Assembly: GCA_028386065.3 (NCBI GenBank)
Contig: JAKUCV010003299.1
Location: 1 to 64,000 of the forward strand
DNA length: 64,000 nt
Source: Turnera subulata
Taxonomy: Eukaryota; Streptophyta; Magnoliopsida; Malpighiales; Passifloraceae
Direction of reading: 5' to 3'
Part shown: one piece after another, positions 1 through 11,048 of the stretch
Position numbering within the stretch: position 1 is the stretch's first letter
How the letters are laid out: each line of letters begins with the position of its first letter
Notes under the pieces: model-generated
Told to the model about the DNA's origin: nothing
Database searches by the model: none
What the model saw: only the letters and a program-made list of their open reading frames with translations
Program-made: the position numbers and the translations under genes

Positions 1-240
1 CTCGGATCCATAGTTTGCATGTGTCGCATACAGTGTTAGTTATTTAAAGTCTTCCGCTGTGCATAGTTTTTCTATTATTTGGCCATTGGGCCGGTGTTAT
101 TATTATTGATATTTATTATTATGGGCTGTCGAGCCCGAGATATTGTGGTTCACACTGTATGCTGGTTTCATTTTGGGTTGGGTTGTCACAGTTCCGGCAT
201 GTGTTTACTGTGTACGGTAAATACGGGTCGGGGCGTCTCA
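1..240 (+). repeat. 3' end of a long LTR (family L1)
   Basis: This stretch matches the last ~240 bp of the solo LTR ending at 19903. Shared blocks in order are the GGATCCATAG segment, TGTCGCATACAGTGT, AAGTCTTCCGCTGTGCA, the GGGCCATTGGGCC-like segment and the terminal ACGGGTCGGGGCG block. It ends in CTCA at 240, where the other copies end in TTCA. The rest of this copy lies left of the window. No TSD can be tested. Family assignment is by shared sequence only; no coding domain is present. Confidence 0.8.
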
Positions 241-2725
241 GAATCTCTTCTTCTCCACTTAAATATTCCATGAAGAAAATTTCAGCCTAGCATCTCCTTT
301 CCAGCCTATATTATTGTCTAATCCTTAATCAAATTGTTGTAAAGAAAAGAAAAAGAAAAGAAAGAACAAAATTAACAAAAAAACACACACATACCACTGC
401 CGCAACCTCAAGCCCCACACAACCGGCCACCACCCAGTCACCATCACCGTCGACCGCGCGCCACCACCCGCATCTCTCGCGCGCGCGGCCCTCCCTTCTC
501 CTTCCTTTTCCAACCGCCGTCGACGTAGAGCAGCCCCGAGGAGCCGTCGTCTGCAAATCGCGTGACTGGAGCCACTCGCGACGACCCGCCGACGACGCCT
601 CTCCCTCGTTCACCTCCCCCCTCGCTCGTGACGGACCGCCCAGCCTTCCTCCCCGAGCTCGCTGCACGCCTCGCCCGTCGCCATCTCGCCGCCGCCGCCG
701 CCCTGCAACTCAGGTGAGCAGCAGGTTGAAGACAACCCCTCCCCGCCCGTTTCAGCAGCCGGGTCGTGGCCGGGCTGGGTTGACCCGACGGGTCCCTGGC
801 CTGGGCTCAAACCGGATTGCTCATTCGGACCTGGGCTTCCCTTTGGGTTTTGGGCTTAGACGTTGGGCTTAAGGTGAATTGGGTTGGATTTAATTTGGGG
901 CTAAGGATTGGGCTTTGAGTTTTAAGTGTTGGGTTAGGTTTGGGTTTAGACACTGGGCTTGGGCTTGGACCTTGGCCCAGTCCGAAATAATTAAAATATA
1001 TATATATAAAAATGATAATAAAAATAAAAATAGAGGTATATATAATTCTGGTCTTATTAAAAAAAACAACATATCACTAATACAATTTTTCTGAAAATAA
1101 TGGTAAGGGTAGTATATGGTTATAATTTTGTGGAGTAAAATAGAATAATTACCTTCATATGATAATTATAAGATAATTACTAAATTGTGATAAAATTTCT
1201 TAAGGATATATAGGATATAAATGTTTTACCGGAAATATTATATGATAAATACCTTTTAAATATGTTATAATAATTACTTTTAGGAAGAAATATATACATA
1301 CAATAGCATTCGAGAAAATATTTTATGATAAGTATATTTTTGGAAAATACGGCAGAAAAGTATATACAAGGTATATAATTGTATTTGTAAGCATAAATGA
1401 AATAAAACCTTTGACACAAATTATTTTAGGAATATGTATATGGTTAATAAAAATTATTTTAGGAAGTACAAACATATAAAATAAATATGGAAAGGGTATT
1501 ATCAAAGTAATACCGGAATAATAACTAGGTATAAATACAGTATAGAATTTTGACGCAGAAATAATAAATAGTGAATGATGATGATAACGGGGTTCACTGG
1601 GACGTAACGGATCAGTTTAGTTATATTTTTACGGTATAGCATCATTTACATTTATGTGCATCCTATGTGAATATGTGCTATTATTTGCAATATAGGAGCT
1701 GATAACGAACAGCATTCCGAGGAACCGGAGCCGGGACAATTTGAGGACTTTCAGGAGTAGGAAAATCGGCCAAGGTGAGGATGGATAACCTTTGATATGT
1801 TGCACATGATACTGTGTTTGTTCTTCTGTGATTATTTTGCCTGATTGAACTGCTGAGCCAATTGAGTTTGATTGTGATATTATTGCTGTTGTGGTTGATA
1901 TATTGATTGTGGAATTATTGTTTTGATGAGATAATTGGATAATTGGAAGTTGTGTTGACGACTTATTTGCCACTAGGAAAGTAGTGGTATGACTGATAGG
2001 TTAGAGACTGTTTTGTGGTGGCTATGATCTGGTTACTTATGTTAAGCATGTCTATGCTTGGGATGTCTATCCCGTTATTATATTTTTGGGATGTCTATCC
2101 CTGGGTTACTATTTTGGGATGTCGATCCCTGGATTGATCTAGCACCCAGAACATGTTAATAACCTGGTCTGACCCCTAGCTTGTCCAGTGACAGGGCCCC
2201 GAAAGATAAAACTTGATAATATTTAAGCATTCTTTTGGTCTTGGCTCAGTTATTTATCTGGTTGTATCTTGTTATGATTTTGCTGGAATAAATGAAGCTT
2301 TCATAACACAACGGACGTATAATGACAAATAGAAAGCAGCCACTCGTGAAGCCTGAGTGGGGAGGCCTGCGGGGTTTCATCCCGTAGGATGAGTTGTTCG
2401 TAGTACAGGTCCGTGGTTCGGCCAGCCGCTGTTTCTGCTTCACCAGTCCCCGGATCCATACCTCCGCTGCATCTCATTCTAAGTCTTCCGCTACTGTTAT
2501 CTTATTTGCTGTTGTATCACGTATTGTATGCTTGACGAGATCTCGTATTGTATGTTTCTGCTACTGCTGTTGTGGTTTGAATAATGGTCCCCGGGTTCGG
2601 GTGACGGATGTTGTATTTGGGATTACGTGTACTGTATGTTATTTGTATGTACTGTCTGCTACTGTAATAAGAACAGTTCCGGCACGTGTTTACTGTGTAC
2701 GGTAAATACGGGTCGGGGCGTTTCA
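241..2725 (+). repeat. Second, 5'-incomplete copy of the same long LTR
   Basis: From about 370 this follows the order of the 16731-19903 LTR: a GC-rich leader (about 370-710), a GTGAGC splice-donor-like site right after it (713), 'TTGACCCGACGGGTC', a long AT-rich middle, the conserved CCAAGGTGAGGATGGATAA block (about 1766), repeated GGGAT-loop-ATCCC hairpins (2058-2140), the TTGTCCAGTGACAGGGCCC block (about 2180) and the terminal ACGGGTCGGGGCG with TTTCA at 2725. The first ~400 bp of the complete LTR, including its TGTAACAGCCCGG start, are absent; 241-369 does not match it. An anomalous block at 2287-2364 is listed separately. Confidence 0.75.
2287..2364. other. Block matching its homologue only as unreversed complement
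   Basis: Read as written, this stretch has no counterpart in the other LTR copies, although both flanks align well. Complementing each base without reversing order gives a sequence about 90% identical over ~75 bp to 2970-3046, including an exact 26-base run from TTCGTCGG through the CTTCGGACTCACC core. It is also close to 19509-19581. The right edge is sharp (2364/2365, just before GCCTGCGGGG). The left edge lies between about 2285 and 2290. An inversion would give the reverse complement, which does not fit. Confidence 0.8.
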
Positions 2726-3421
2726 CTAGTTCTGTGGTGTCATGGCCGGTTTGGTTTGGATATTGGGATGTTGATCCCGAATTGGTTGTTGTTGGGATGT
2801 TGATCCCGGATTGTGTTTGGCTTGGCATCCGGAATTAGTTAATAACAAGGTACGACTCTAGCTTGTCCAGTGACAGGGGCCCGGAAGATAAAATTGGTAA
2901 TAATAATAAATACTCTTTTGGTCTTAGCTCAGTTGTGTTTTGGTAGAATCTTTGTGTTGTGTTTGTCTGTGTTTACTTTGAAAGTATTATGGTTGCTTGC
3001 ATATCTCTGTTTATCCTTCGTCGGTGAGCACTTCGGACTCACCCCTCGCCTGCGGGGTTTCATCCCGTAGGTTAAGTTGTTTCGTAGTTCAGGTACGACG
3101 TTCGATGGCTGCTGCTTTATTCTCCACCTGACTCCGGATCCATATCTCCGCTGCATGTGCATATAAGACTTCCGCTACTATGTATTATATGTGTTGCTGT
3201 GATGCTGCTTTCCTGTACTACCTTTGATGATGCTGTACCATATGTGCTCTGTTGTTGTTGTTGAGGATGTGGCTTGAATAAAGGTCCCCGAGTAAGGGTG
3301 ACGATTGTATTATATGGATTGCTATTGTAAATACTTGCGAGTTGTACTGTCTGTTCTATCAATAAGAATAGTTTCGGCACGTGTTTACTGAGACGTATAA
3401 ATACGGGTCGGGGCGCTTCAC
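2726..3421 (+). repeat. Third partial LTR copy (3' portion), tandem to the previous
   Basis: It starts abruptly at CTAGTTCTGTGGTG, which corresponds to 19079 inside the solo LTR, directly after the TTTCA terminus of the previous copy. It continues through GGGATGTTGATCCC hairpins, the TTGTCCAGTGACAGGGGCC block, TCGGTGAGCACTTCGGACTC, TGCGGGGTTTCATCCCGTAGG and the terminal ACGGGTCGGGGCGCTTCA, ending at 3421. The arrangement is a head-to-tail partial duplication of an LTR 3' half, most simply from unequal recombination between copies. No internal domain separates the two. Confidence 0.75.
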
Positions 3422-4189
3422 CCAAATTGGATTAATTGTGAACCTAATCTTAGATTTAATTATATTTGAAAAAATTCAACCATTTTTATTTTCTAAATAA
3501 TACACAATAGATTAGGAAAATAAATCATAGGAGAAAAAGAAGGCAATCCTTAATAGCTTGTTTGATATCAATTCCATATGTGAAATAAATTCTATTTCTA
3601 AAAATATTTTTGTCTATAGTTTTGTCATAACATTTTATTTTGATCTAGTAATATGTATATATGGACAAAAATATTATTAAAAATTAATTTCATTTCACAT
3701 ATAAGATTGATACCAAACAAAGAATAATATATATTGAAAAAATAAATAAACTCTTAACATGAAAAAATAACATAATCAGATTGATTCACAACTAAATAAA
3801 CTTGGAAATCTCACCATAAAATTTCTCGATAGATAAATCCGGTGTGTTGCGTCTGAGTACCGAATCCACGCGCTTGGAAGGACGGTGGGTTTTGTGGCTG
3901 CAGAAAAGTCCAGCTGGTTACTTGTAATTGGTGGAGTGTGGAATTTCAGACAAAAACAGGTGGGCCTGGGTGGTGACAAAGCCCAGAGAGAAATCGTCAA
4001 AAAAGGGATCAATGTTTTGCATTGACTTACACTGCCCCTTTGAATATAGACTATATGGTGAGGTAATAATTATCCTAACGAGAATGGTCCATCCTTTTCC
4101 TCCTCTCCCTCCCTATTGGGCTTTTGGTGGTGAGATTACCCATTTTAATCCCCTATTTTTAATAACTCATTCTTTCTTTTCTTTACCAT
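3422..4189. other. Intergenic; one small inverted-repeat element
   Basis: AT-rich sequence without a convincing gene. It contains the MITE at 3557-3722. 3830-4110 is less AT-rich and contains short open frames on both strands, but none shows a recognisable domain or splice pattern. Confidence 0.6.
3557..3722. mobile_element. Foldback MITE, ~65 bp arms
   Basis: The left arm begins CTTGTTTGATATCAAT and the right arm ends ATTGATACCAAACAAAG, which is its near-perfect inverse. Pairing continues inward through ATATGTGAAAT and TATTTTTGTC for about 65 bp, leaving a short loop. A length of 166 bp with no coding capacity fits a non-autonomous DNA transposon. I could not fix a target-site duplication (flanks TTAATAG and AATAATA), so the superfamily is unassigned. 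Confidence 0.6.
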
Positions 4190-4480
4190 TAAAAAAAGCA
4201 TTATTGCCACTTTGATCCAGGTCCAGGCATTCCCAGTTACATTCACTCCTCAAAACTTCTTCATAGAAAAGACCGTCCCTTAAGACACATCGAATATCTT
4301 AACTAGCCCCATATGTCATATAGATCGAGGATCAGTATGGCTCAATGGCCACCGCCGCCAGGGGGTGAAAGGCCATATTCGCACATATATGGGACTCAAC
4401 TGAAAGTATCATCAATCGGATCCGAAAAGAGATGACTAGGGAGCTAACCACCCGCGACCATGCGTGGAAGTATAACTCAT
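4190..4480 (-). mobile_element. Degenerate tRNA-derived SINE
   Basis: It is a diverged relative of the SINE at 4603-4912 in the same orientation. Shared landmarks in the same order are AAAAAAAGCATTA, GGTCCAGGC, GGTTACAT-like, a TATGGCTCAATGGCC-like segment, GGCCATATTCG, ATGGGACT(T/C)(G/A)ACTG and a remnant of the B box. Many substitutions and the lack of a clear target-site duplication indicate an old insertion. Confidence 0.6.
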
Positions 4481-4602
4481 TCTTTTAACCTTCAAATATT
4501 ATCTTGGATATAGACATTTAGATGCTTCCTAAGTCCACTTTTAATCCATCCATTTTGCATGTCAGGTCAATTTAATGCAGGATGTTTTGTTACTCCTTCC
4601 TT

Positions 4603-4912
4603 CTTTTTTTGTCGAAAAAAAAAGCATTAGTGGTGTCATCATCGCCCCGTCGGTCCAGGCCCCGGTTACATCCTGGCATTAGACCCTCCTCATAGGAGAG
4701 ACTGCCCAACCGAAGCACCGGCGGACACCCTTACCTGCTACGCGTCATAATACCAGGGAATCACCGGGCTCAACGGCCAGCACCCCACCGTGTGGAAGGC
4801 CATATTCGGCCGCATCACACTATGGGACTTGACTGGAAGCGCCGGGACTCGAACCCGAATCTTAGAGATGGCAGGTTGAAGGCTTTGCCACTGGGCCACC
4901 AACCACGGTGGT
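4603..4912 (-). mobile_element. tRNA-derived SINE with 18-bp TSD
   Basis: Perfect 18-bp direct repeats TTTTGTTACTCCTTCCTT flank the element (4585-4602 and 4913-4930). Read on the minus strand it opens with a tRNA-like head: an A box TGGCCCAGTGGC (4898-4887) and a B box GGTTCGAGTCC (4855-4845), spaced as in tRNA genes, so transcription by RNA polymerase III is expected for the family. The body ends in a T run, then CGAC and an A run (4603-4622). The same CGACAAAAAAA tail recurs in several micro-insertions in this window. A real tRNA gene is excluded because the 5' acceptor-stem half does not pair and a ~230 bp body follows. Confidence 0.9.
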
Positions 4913-5956
4913 TTTTGTTACTCCTTCCTTGTTTTATATTACCTCACAGCGATACATCTAACACGGCGGAGAACACATCAAGAATTTTAATTCTTTTTTA
5001 AGTCAAATAAACGACTCGGTGATTTTTGGAGTTAACCTATGAGTTAATCTTACTATGTTGACAAAGGAATATTTTAGTCTTTAAAATTTAGTCGTACAGT
5101 AGACTTTTTGAACACTTCATTGAAGTTGCTAAAATCTGATTCCTTTAATCACAAATCTAGATGTATAAGTCTTATCAAAATCAAACATTGAAGAAACACA
5201 ACCAAACAAATAAGTGTGTAAGATGGCAATTTTTTCTTATGAGAAATAAGATATAGTTTTTTTAGGTCTATGGATTAAGATTTAAGATTTCAGTGATTAT
5301 AATCTCTTAAGGTTTGTTATTGAGATTCATAAATTAAATTTTATATTTTGATCTATTTTTTTATTGCGTGTCTCGATGATATGATAAAATGATATACAGT
5401 ACTTATATGTGATAAAGGATGATTAGTAATACTATATATGATGATTTAGCCATTATTTAATTATAAAAAACATTATTGTTATAATTAACACACTAATAAT
5501 ATCATTTCCTTAGAAATGGTCAGTTTTACATTGATATTATTTAATTTCTAGTCCATCTTAATTGTTTATTGCCGATTGACACCCCATACAGTGATACAGA
5601 GTTGTATATCTACTAGAATATAAACCTCATCCATTATGTTAAGGTTTTGGTTGAAACTTAACTTTTTGGCTCATTCGTGAACAATTGAGATGCAAGAAGA
5701 AAATTTTCCGTGGCCAGCCTTTCTAATGCGCTCCAGTTTTTGTTTTATGAATGGGAAAATATGCCACATGAAGTGTGTAGTAGTTTTGGGATAGAGAAAA
5801 AACAAAAGTGTTCACCCAACTAAATAGAAAAAAAAAAAAAACTGTGCTTCCATGCGGATTAAGTCGCGTGCCCAATATCAACGTACTAATCAATAAAGAT
5901 TCTCTATTCTTCTTTTTAAGAAAATAATTCTTTTTTATTTTTAAAATCCTTATCAT

Positions 5957-5996
5957 ATATGATATTTTAATTTTTTTTGGGTGAAAATATGATATT
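5957..5996. repeat. Micro-insertion between 10-bp direct repeats
   Basis: ATATGATATT occurs at 5957-5966 and 5987-5996. Between them lie 20 bp rich in T ending GGGTGAAA. The repeat is short and AT-rich, so taken alone the case is weak. Confidence 0.35.
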
Positions 5997-6299
5997 ATTA
6001 GCGAGAACCACAGAATTTGTCCAATTATATTGTTAAGAGATGAAAATAAGAATCAATGATGTATTATGAAATCAAGATCCTTAACTATCATATCTTTGGG
6101 GTATACAAAATTAGTGCAAATTTTTTAGTGTATCGTCAAAATATAAAAAAGCGCCCTCTTACAAATCAATATGCCTAGATACTAATTTGAGCTGTGAAGC
6201 ATAACCTATTTGGTAGTATTCCTGCTGCAGGCCAAGTAGAAGATTTCAAATTAGGAAATATCACAGATAATATCTAGTTCTGTCACTTAGAGTGTGCAT

Positions 6300-6341
6300 A
6301 TTCTAGAAGTACAAAAAAAAAAAAAATTCTAGAAGTACAAA
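6300..6341. repeat. Poly(A)-only micro-insertion, 16-bp TSD
   Basis: ATTCTAGAAGTACAAA is repeated perfectly at 6300-6315 and 6326-6341, separated only by ten A residues. This is what target-primed reverse transcription would leave if only a poly(A) tail was copied. Confidence 0.65.
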
Positions 6342-6472
6342 TTGATTAATTAATCAGTCAGAGCCATTTGACCCCCAAAAGAATAAGTCATATCCTTAAT
6401 GAATTAGTGTCCCCACTCCATTGAGGCATATCAAAATTATGACTAGCTCCTCTGGTTAGCATTGTGTGAACC

Positions 6473-6518
6473 AACAAAAGATGATATTTTTTTTTTGATA
6501 AAAACAAAAGATGATATT
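6473..6518. repeat. Poly(T) micro-insertion, 16-bp TSD
   Basis: AACAAAAGATGATATT is perfectly repeated at 6473-6488 and 6503-6518. The 14 intervening bases are a T run followed by GATAAA, the complement-strand view of a short A-tailed insert. Confidence 0.65.
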
Positions 6519-9100
6519 GCTAGGTCAGAACAAATATAATTGTATTGTTGGACTACTGGATAAGGACAGCAAGAGGTTCTATTGGAAAATAATTGCTACC
6601 AAATTGATCATGTAAATTTCAAAACTGATATTAATGAGCATTAGAGGACCAACAATTGCCACCAGCCCACCACCACTCCCCTCCAGTTGACAAAGTACAT
6701 ACAAACTGCCTTAAGATCGTACACATTAGTGTCTTATAGTTTTTAGTATCTATTCAACTGGATCCTCCACAAAATTCATATTTTTGACATGTAATATTTA
6801 AATTTAGAAAATATTCAACGGGCTTATTTTCATTAAGTTACCGTATTCTCATTGTATATATTGAACTAAAAACTAATATTTCTAGGGCTATTTATTCATT
6901 TTGTGGTGTTTTTTAGCTAGCAAATTTTTTTATTTATTTTTATAACAATTTGGGATAATTAATATTTGCTAACACTAACACATTCTTTTTCTAAAAATCC
7001 CATGCTTCATGTACTATATTTATGCTACTGATCACAAGTGCTTTTAAAATGAGGAAAATTGTTAATATTTTTAGAATGTCTCTTATGATTCTATTTCGTA
7101 TTTTAGACTATTAATATTACTATAGACATAAATATGTAATCAGTGATATATTTCTGGTTAAATAAAATAATATTAATTTTTAAGGGAATAACAATAAAAA
7201 AATTGACAAAGTTAACAAGAATGTTTTAGCATTAACCCCTTCAAAAAGACCAAATTTTGTTGGGAAAAGTCCTAATTGTTTCATCAAAGTTCAATGTGCT
7301 TTTTCTCAAAGTCAAAGTAATCGGTCATCAAAGCTGATAATGATGTGCAACATCCTAATCAAGTTATGAAGGGAAAGGAATGGAAACGATACATACAATG
7401 CTTATTTGTTTTGTTGTCCAAAAAGCAATGTTCTTACATCTTAATTACTAAGTGGAGGGACCACCTATTAGTTTTTAGGGACATTATTTCTTATTTCACT
7501 TTAAAACATATTGATACCCCAAGGAAAGAGTGTAATGACCATTTGTTTGTGAAAGAAGATGAAGAAAAATAAACAAAGAATTGTTCGATTATGAATAGGA
7601 ATTAAATGCTAAATAAATCTAGTGAACATGATTACAAACAAATTTAGCTTAGCAGTAAACTGACATCTAGACATCTAAAAAAGTTGTTTAAGTTCATAGT
7701 GGCATTCATTGGATACTTTTTTTAAAAAATGTATATATACTTTTTTAAATATATATACACTATTTTACAATATATATATGACAAATGAAAAAAGAGCTAT
7801 TGATCATATCTTGAAATAGTAGTTTTGTTTTGTAAATTTGGAGCCAAGCAAAGAAAGGTATTATATCAAAGGCACCATTAAGTGGCAAACATTGAAAAAG
7901 GCTGGTTTTGCCTTCCTATCTAAGCCTGGTTGGTTTGACTGCAAAAATTAGGCCCTCTCAGGCTGGGAAAATTTAGCAAACACACCCAAATGAAGCTTTT
8001 TGACTGGGAGATTTCAACCATTGATAATTGAATACATCAACATTGAAAATATCTTTTCAGATTGATGATTAAAGCACATGGATAGCGAAGAAGAAAATGT
8101 GATAGGCTTGCTCATTTTTGGCAACAAAACTTACAACAAGTTGGCATACGTGAGTAGTTGAGCAACGCCCATGGCTCAAAATGAATAAATGCCCACAACT
8201 AATTTTTGTCAATTTGCTGGCGTTATAACAAAGACAATGTGCATGGCCTAACGGGGGGGTCTTGATCTCTATGTAGACATGTTGTGAGACCACATTTAGC
8301 TCTTATATGGGACAAGAAAATAAACATGAAGAAAAGCTAGAGAAACAAAAACACATTGCCAAGTCGTTTTTGGGATGTTGATGGATAGCTGAAACAATTT
8401 TCATTCACTCCCTTTATAATATATGATGGTACTTGAAGTCATTGCTTCCTCTACTTCCATTATTATATATGGTGAGTGATGATAGAAGATAACTGATTAG
8501 CATTCCTCGAAGAGCAAGAGAATTTGATTGTTTTTTTTTGCCCCTCTGAGGTCCACCCTAACTAATCTCGATCTGAATCATCTAAATCCTGTCACATAGA
8601 TAGCTATGTGAGTTTTCCAATAGAAATTTTCTATATACATTGAAAGTAAAACCGCTTAGCATATGGATTGTTGAGGGACAAGTTAGGCTTCAGCAATAGA
8701 AAAGATTTTGGTTTTGGCATCACTCTTGATATACATTTGTGTGCACTAATGACTATAATATAAATAAGCATGCACAACCACTTAGTAGATAACACACTAA
8801 TTTTCCAGTAAAAAAATAATCTTGAAATCATTATAGTTGTGAAAAGAAAAGAAAACTAGAATTATTTGGGTGTGAGATTATTTTTTGAACAGTATTTGGG
8901 GGTGAGATAAACTATACATTTAGGGGGATCATCATCAAGTTGCCTCCAACTTGGATCATGTCCCTGGTGTGGAAGGACTGTGGTTTGGGCCAAGCAACTG
9001 AAAGTATAGTAACTGGAAACCTGTTAGCCCATGCGTGGCTTTGGACCAAGAGTGGGCCTGAACCATCCAAGCAGGTTGCGCTTGGGCAAGGTGAGCTTTT

Positions 9101-9158
9101 CTTCTATTTCTTCTTTCTAAGAAATTACGTTCTTAGTTTTTATAATTTACAAATTAAA
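9101..9158 (+). repeat. 58-bp perfect direct repeat, copy 1
   Basis: The run starting CTTCTATTTCTTCTTTCTAA and ending AAATTAAA is identical to 9596-9653. The two copies are 437 bp apart. The spacer ends in a hAT-like terminus (TTGCCATCCCTA). Confidence 0.85.
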
Positions 9159-9399
9159 CTTATTATAAGATTCTTATTTTTATATTATTTAATAATATTA
9201 ACTTTTTTTAAAAAAATATATGTTGATCTTGGTAGAGAAGAGGATGGAGATTAAGAAATAAAAAAATTATTTGGATTTTAAGTTGAGAAAAGTTACACGC
9301 TACTTTAAATTTTTGGACTTCATGTTCTTTTAAAAATTTTTATGCTTGAATTTGGAACATATTTCATGAATGCTAATTTAATAATTGTAGGATTTTTTT

Positions 9400-9595
9400 T
9401 AATTAGAACCTGATTTTTAGTTAGCGGGTATTGCGGATATACCCTTACCTAGACCCGTATTACCCGTTGGGCAAAAAAATTAAACTTTACCCTACCCGGT
9501 TCATAATTAGTCAATTCTTACCTTACCCGATTTGATTAAGGGTCCGGGTCTGGGTTTTGCTTACCCTACCCGACCCTACCCAATTGCCATCCCTA
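9400..9595 (-). mobile_element. Probable hAT-type element terminus
   Basis: On the minus strand the segment begins TAGGGATGGCAATTGGGTAG and continues with repeated GGGTAGGGT/CGGGTA blocks. The TAGGGATGGCAA terminus is seen at ends of non-autonomous hAT elements in plants. The matching opposite terminus and an 8-bp TSD were not found, so it is probably truncated. Confidence 0.4.
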
Positions 9596-9653
9596 CTTCT
9601 ATTTCTTCTTTCTAAGAAATTACGTTCTTAGTTTTTATAATTTACAAATTAAA
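9596..9653 (+). repeat. 58-bp perfect direct repeat, copy 2
   Basis: Identical to 9101-9158. The right flank diverges immediately (ATAGCTAGCC versus CTTATTATAA). Confidence 0.85.
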
Positions 9654-10164
9654 ATAGCTAGCCTTTTTTTTCTGTCCAAAAATATGGAAAATAACTAGAC
9701 ATATTACTCACGATTTTTGGTTGTAGATATCAAAGAAAGGTACTTACAAGTTCAAAGTTCAAACTACTCAAGGAACCAAATGGAACCGTAAATCCTACGA
9801 GAAGTTTATGTGAAGTAATATGATCTAACTATACTTAGTATGTTCACAGAAAAAGGGTATACTATATCTATATATGAAAACCAAACTGTAAGTCTCCGTT
9901 TTTTCTCCTAATAATATGTAAATAAAAGATTTGAAATTATAAGCTGTCAGGTCTGTATCATTTAATAGTCCTAATTATTGTTTAATATTTCTAATATAAA
10001 TTATCGCCCCCATTATGAAGATATGCTTTCCATCTTATTCAATGGAATCATATAGCATTTGAATTTTCAACACAATAGTCACTATACATCATCCTTTTTG
10101 AGAATTGAAGTTGACTGTCATTCAAGTGGAAGAGGGTATTGTCTATTACATCTGCGTTTGCAAT

Positions 10165-10359
10165 TGTTAGCACAGTGTGTGTCTTTGATTCAAATACGTT
10201 GTAATATGAGATAGGAGTGAGTGTAGTATTGTAGTAGGGTTAGACTTCTGCACAGGTTAGTTTCCTGATGCTTTGTACTTGTTGTGATATGTCTATAAAA
10301 TACACCTGAGGCATCACGGTTGAGGTGTGCCTGATAAACCCTAAACATACTGTTCTTTA
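10165..10359 (+). repeat. 5' LTR of copia element 1
   Basis: 195 bp, identical to 14802-14996. It contains a TATAAAATA promoter-like box at about 10292-10300. Confidence 0.95.
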
Positions 10360-10442
10360 TGGTAGCGGAGCTGCAAGCTTAACCGCATACACCCAAAAAA
10401 AAAAAAGAAAGGAGAGATTACACTAGGTCCTTTTTTTTTTCC

Positions 10443-11048
10443 ATGGCAAGCACTGATGCCCATTCCACCGGCTCTGTCACCGGTTTCACTTCTAGTGCTC
10501 CATCCGCTTCAACTATGGCTGGGCATGTTATGTCCTCTGCGAATGCTGTCCTTGCTGCCGCCCCCGTTCAAACCCTCAGCAACTCTCATCACGCCGTTTC
10601 CATCCAGTTAACACATACCAACTATGTGTTTTGGCGGGCTCAAATGGAGCCCTTTCTTGCAGGACAGGGAGTCTTAGGCTATGTCAAGGGCACGGTGCCC
10701 TGCCCTCCTGCCACTCTCATATCGGCTGCTGGTGAGATTCAACCCAACCCAGCCTATGCTTCGTGGATTCAACAGGATCAAGCGATCCTTAGTTGCATCA
10801 ACTCCTCTATTTCTGTTGCTGTTTTCCCGAATATTGTTGGTAAACAGACGTCGAAGGCGGCTTGGGATGCTCTTGAGTCATCCCTTGCCTCTCCTAATCA
10901 AGCACGACGCATGGCTCTTCACTCGGCTCTCCAGCAAATCAGCGTTGAGGGCCTACTCGGACAGTACGTTATGTACTTAGCGCGGTTCGTTAATAGCCTA
11001 CTCAACCGACGCTCACCAGTTCGCCATAGACAACAACTAAAAGTCTAA
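10443..11048 (+). pseudogene. copia element 1 gag, N-terminal part, interrupted
   Basis: Starts at ATG 10443, 83 bp after the left LTR. The first ~170 residues are a normal copia Gag: a low-complexity Ser/Ala leader, then a retrotran_gag/UBN2-type region with the 'LTHTNYVFWRAQMEPFL' motif, and 'AAWDALESSLASPNQARRM' leading to 'LHSALQQISVEG'. From about 10953 the reading turns into unrelated residues and stops at TAA 11046. Further in-frame stops follow at 11052, 11055, 11091 and 11094. The pol frame starting at 11097 is in the same frame (difference 690 nt), so the ancestral frame was one gag-pol polyprotein. The break is not a frameshift or point mutation but the complemented block listed next. 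Confidence 0.85.

Larger units (their letters stand above)
4931..10159. other. Intergenic, AT-rich, no supported gene
   Basis: Over 5 kb without a convincing exon; the open frames are short and recognisable domains are absent. It holds micro-insertions (5967-5986, 6316-6325, 6489-6502), a 58-bp perfect direct repeat (9101-9158 and 9596-9653) and a hAT-like terminal segment ending near 9595. TA-rich simple stretches occur at 7730-7780. Confidence 0.55.

Noticed and set aside
4840..4912. tRNA gene on the minus strand
   Set aside because: A and B boxes are good, but acceptor and anticodon stems do not form, a SINE body and tail follow, and an 18-bp TSD encloses the whole.
8940..9254. 104-codon plus-strand frame
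   Set aside because: Second half is AT-rich intergenic sequence crossing the 58-bp direct repeat; no domain.
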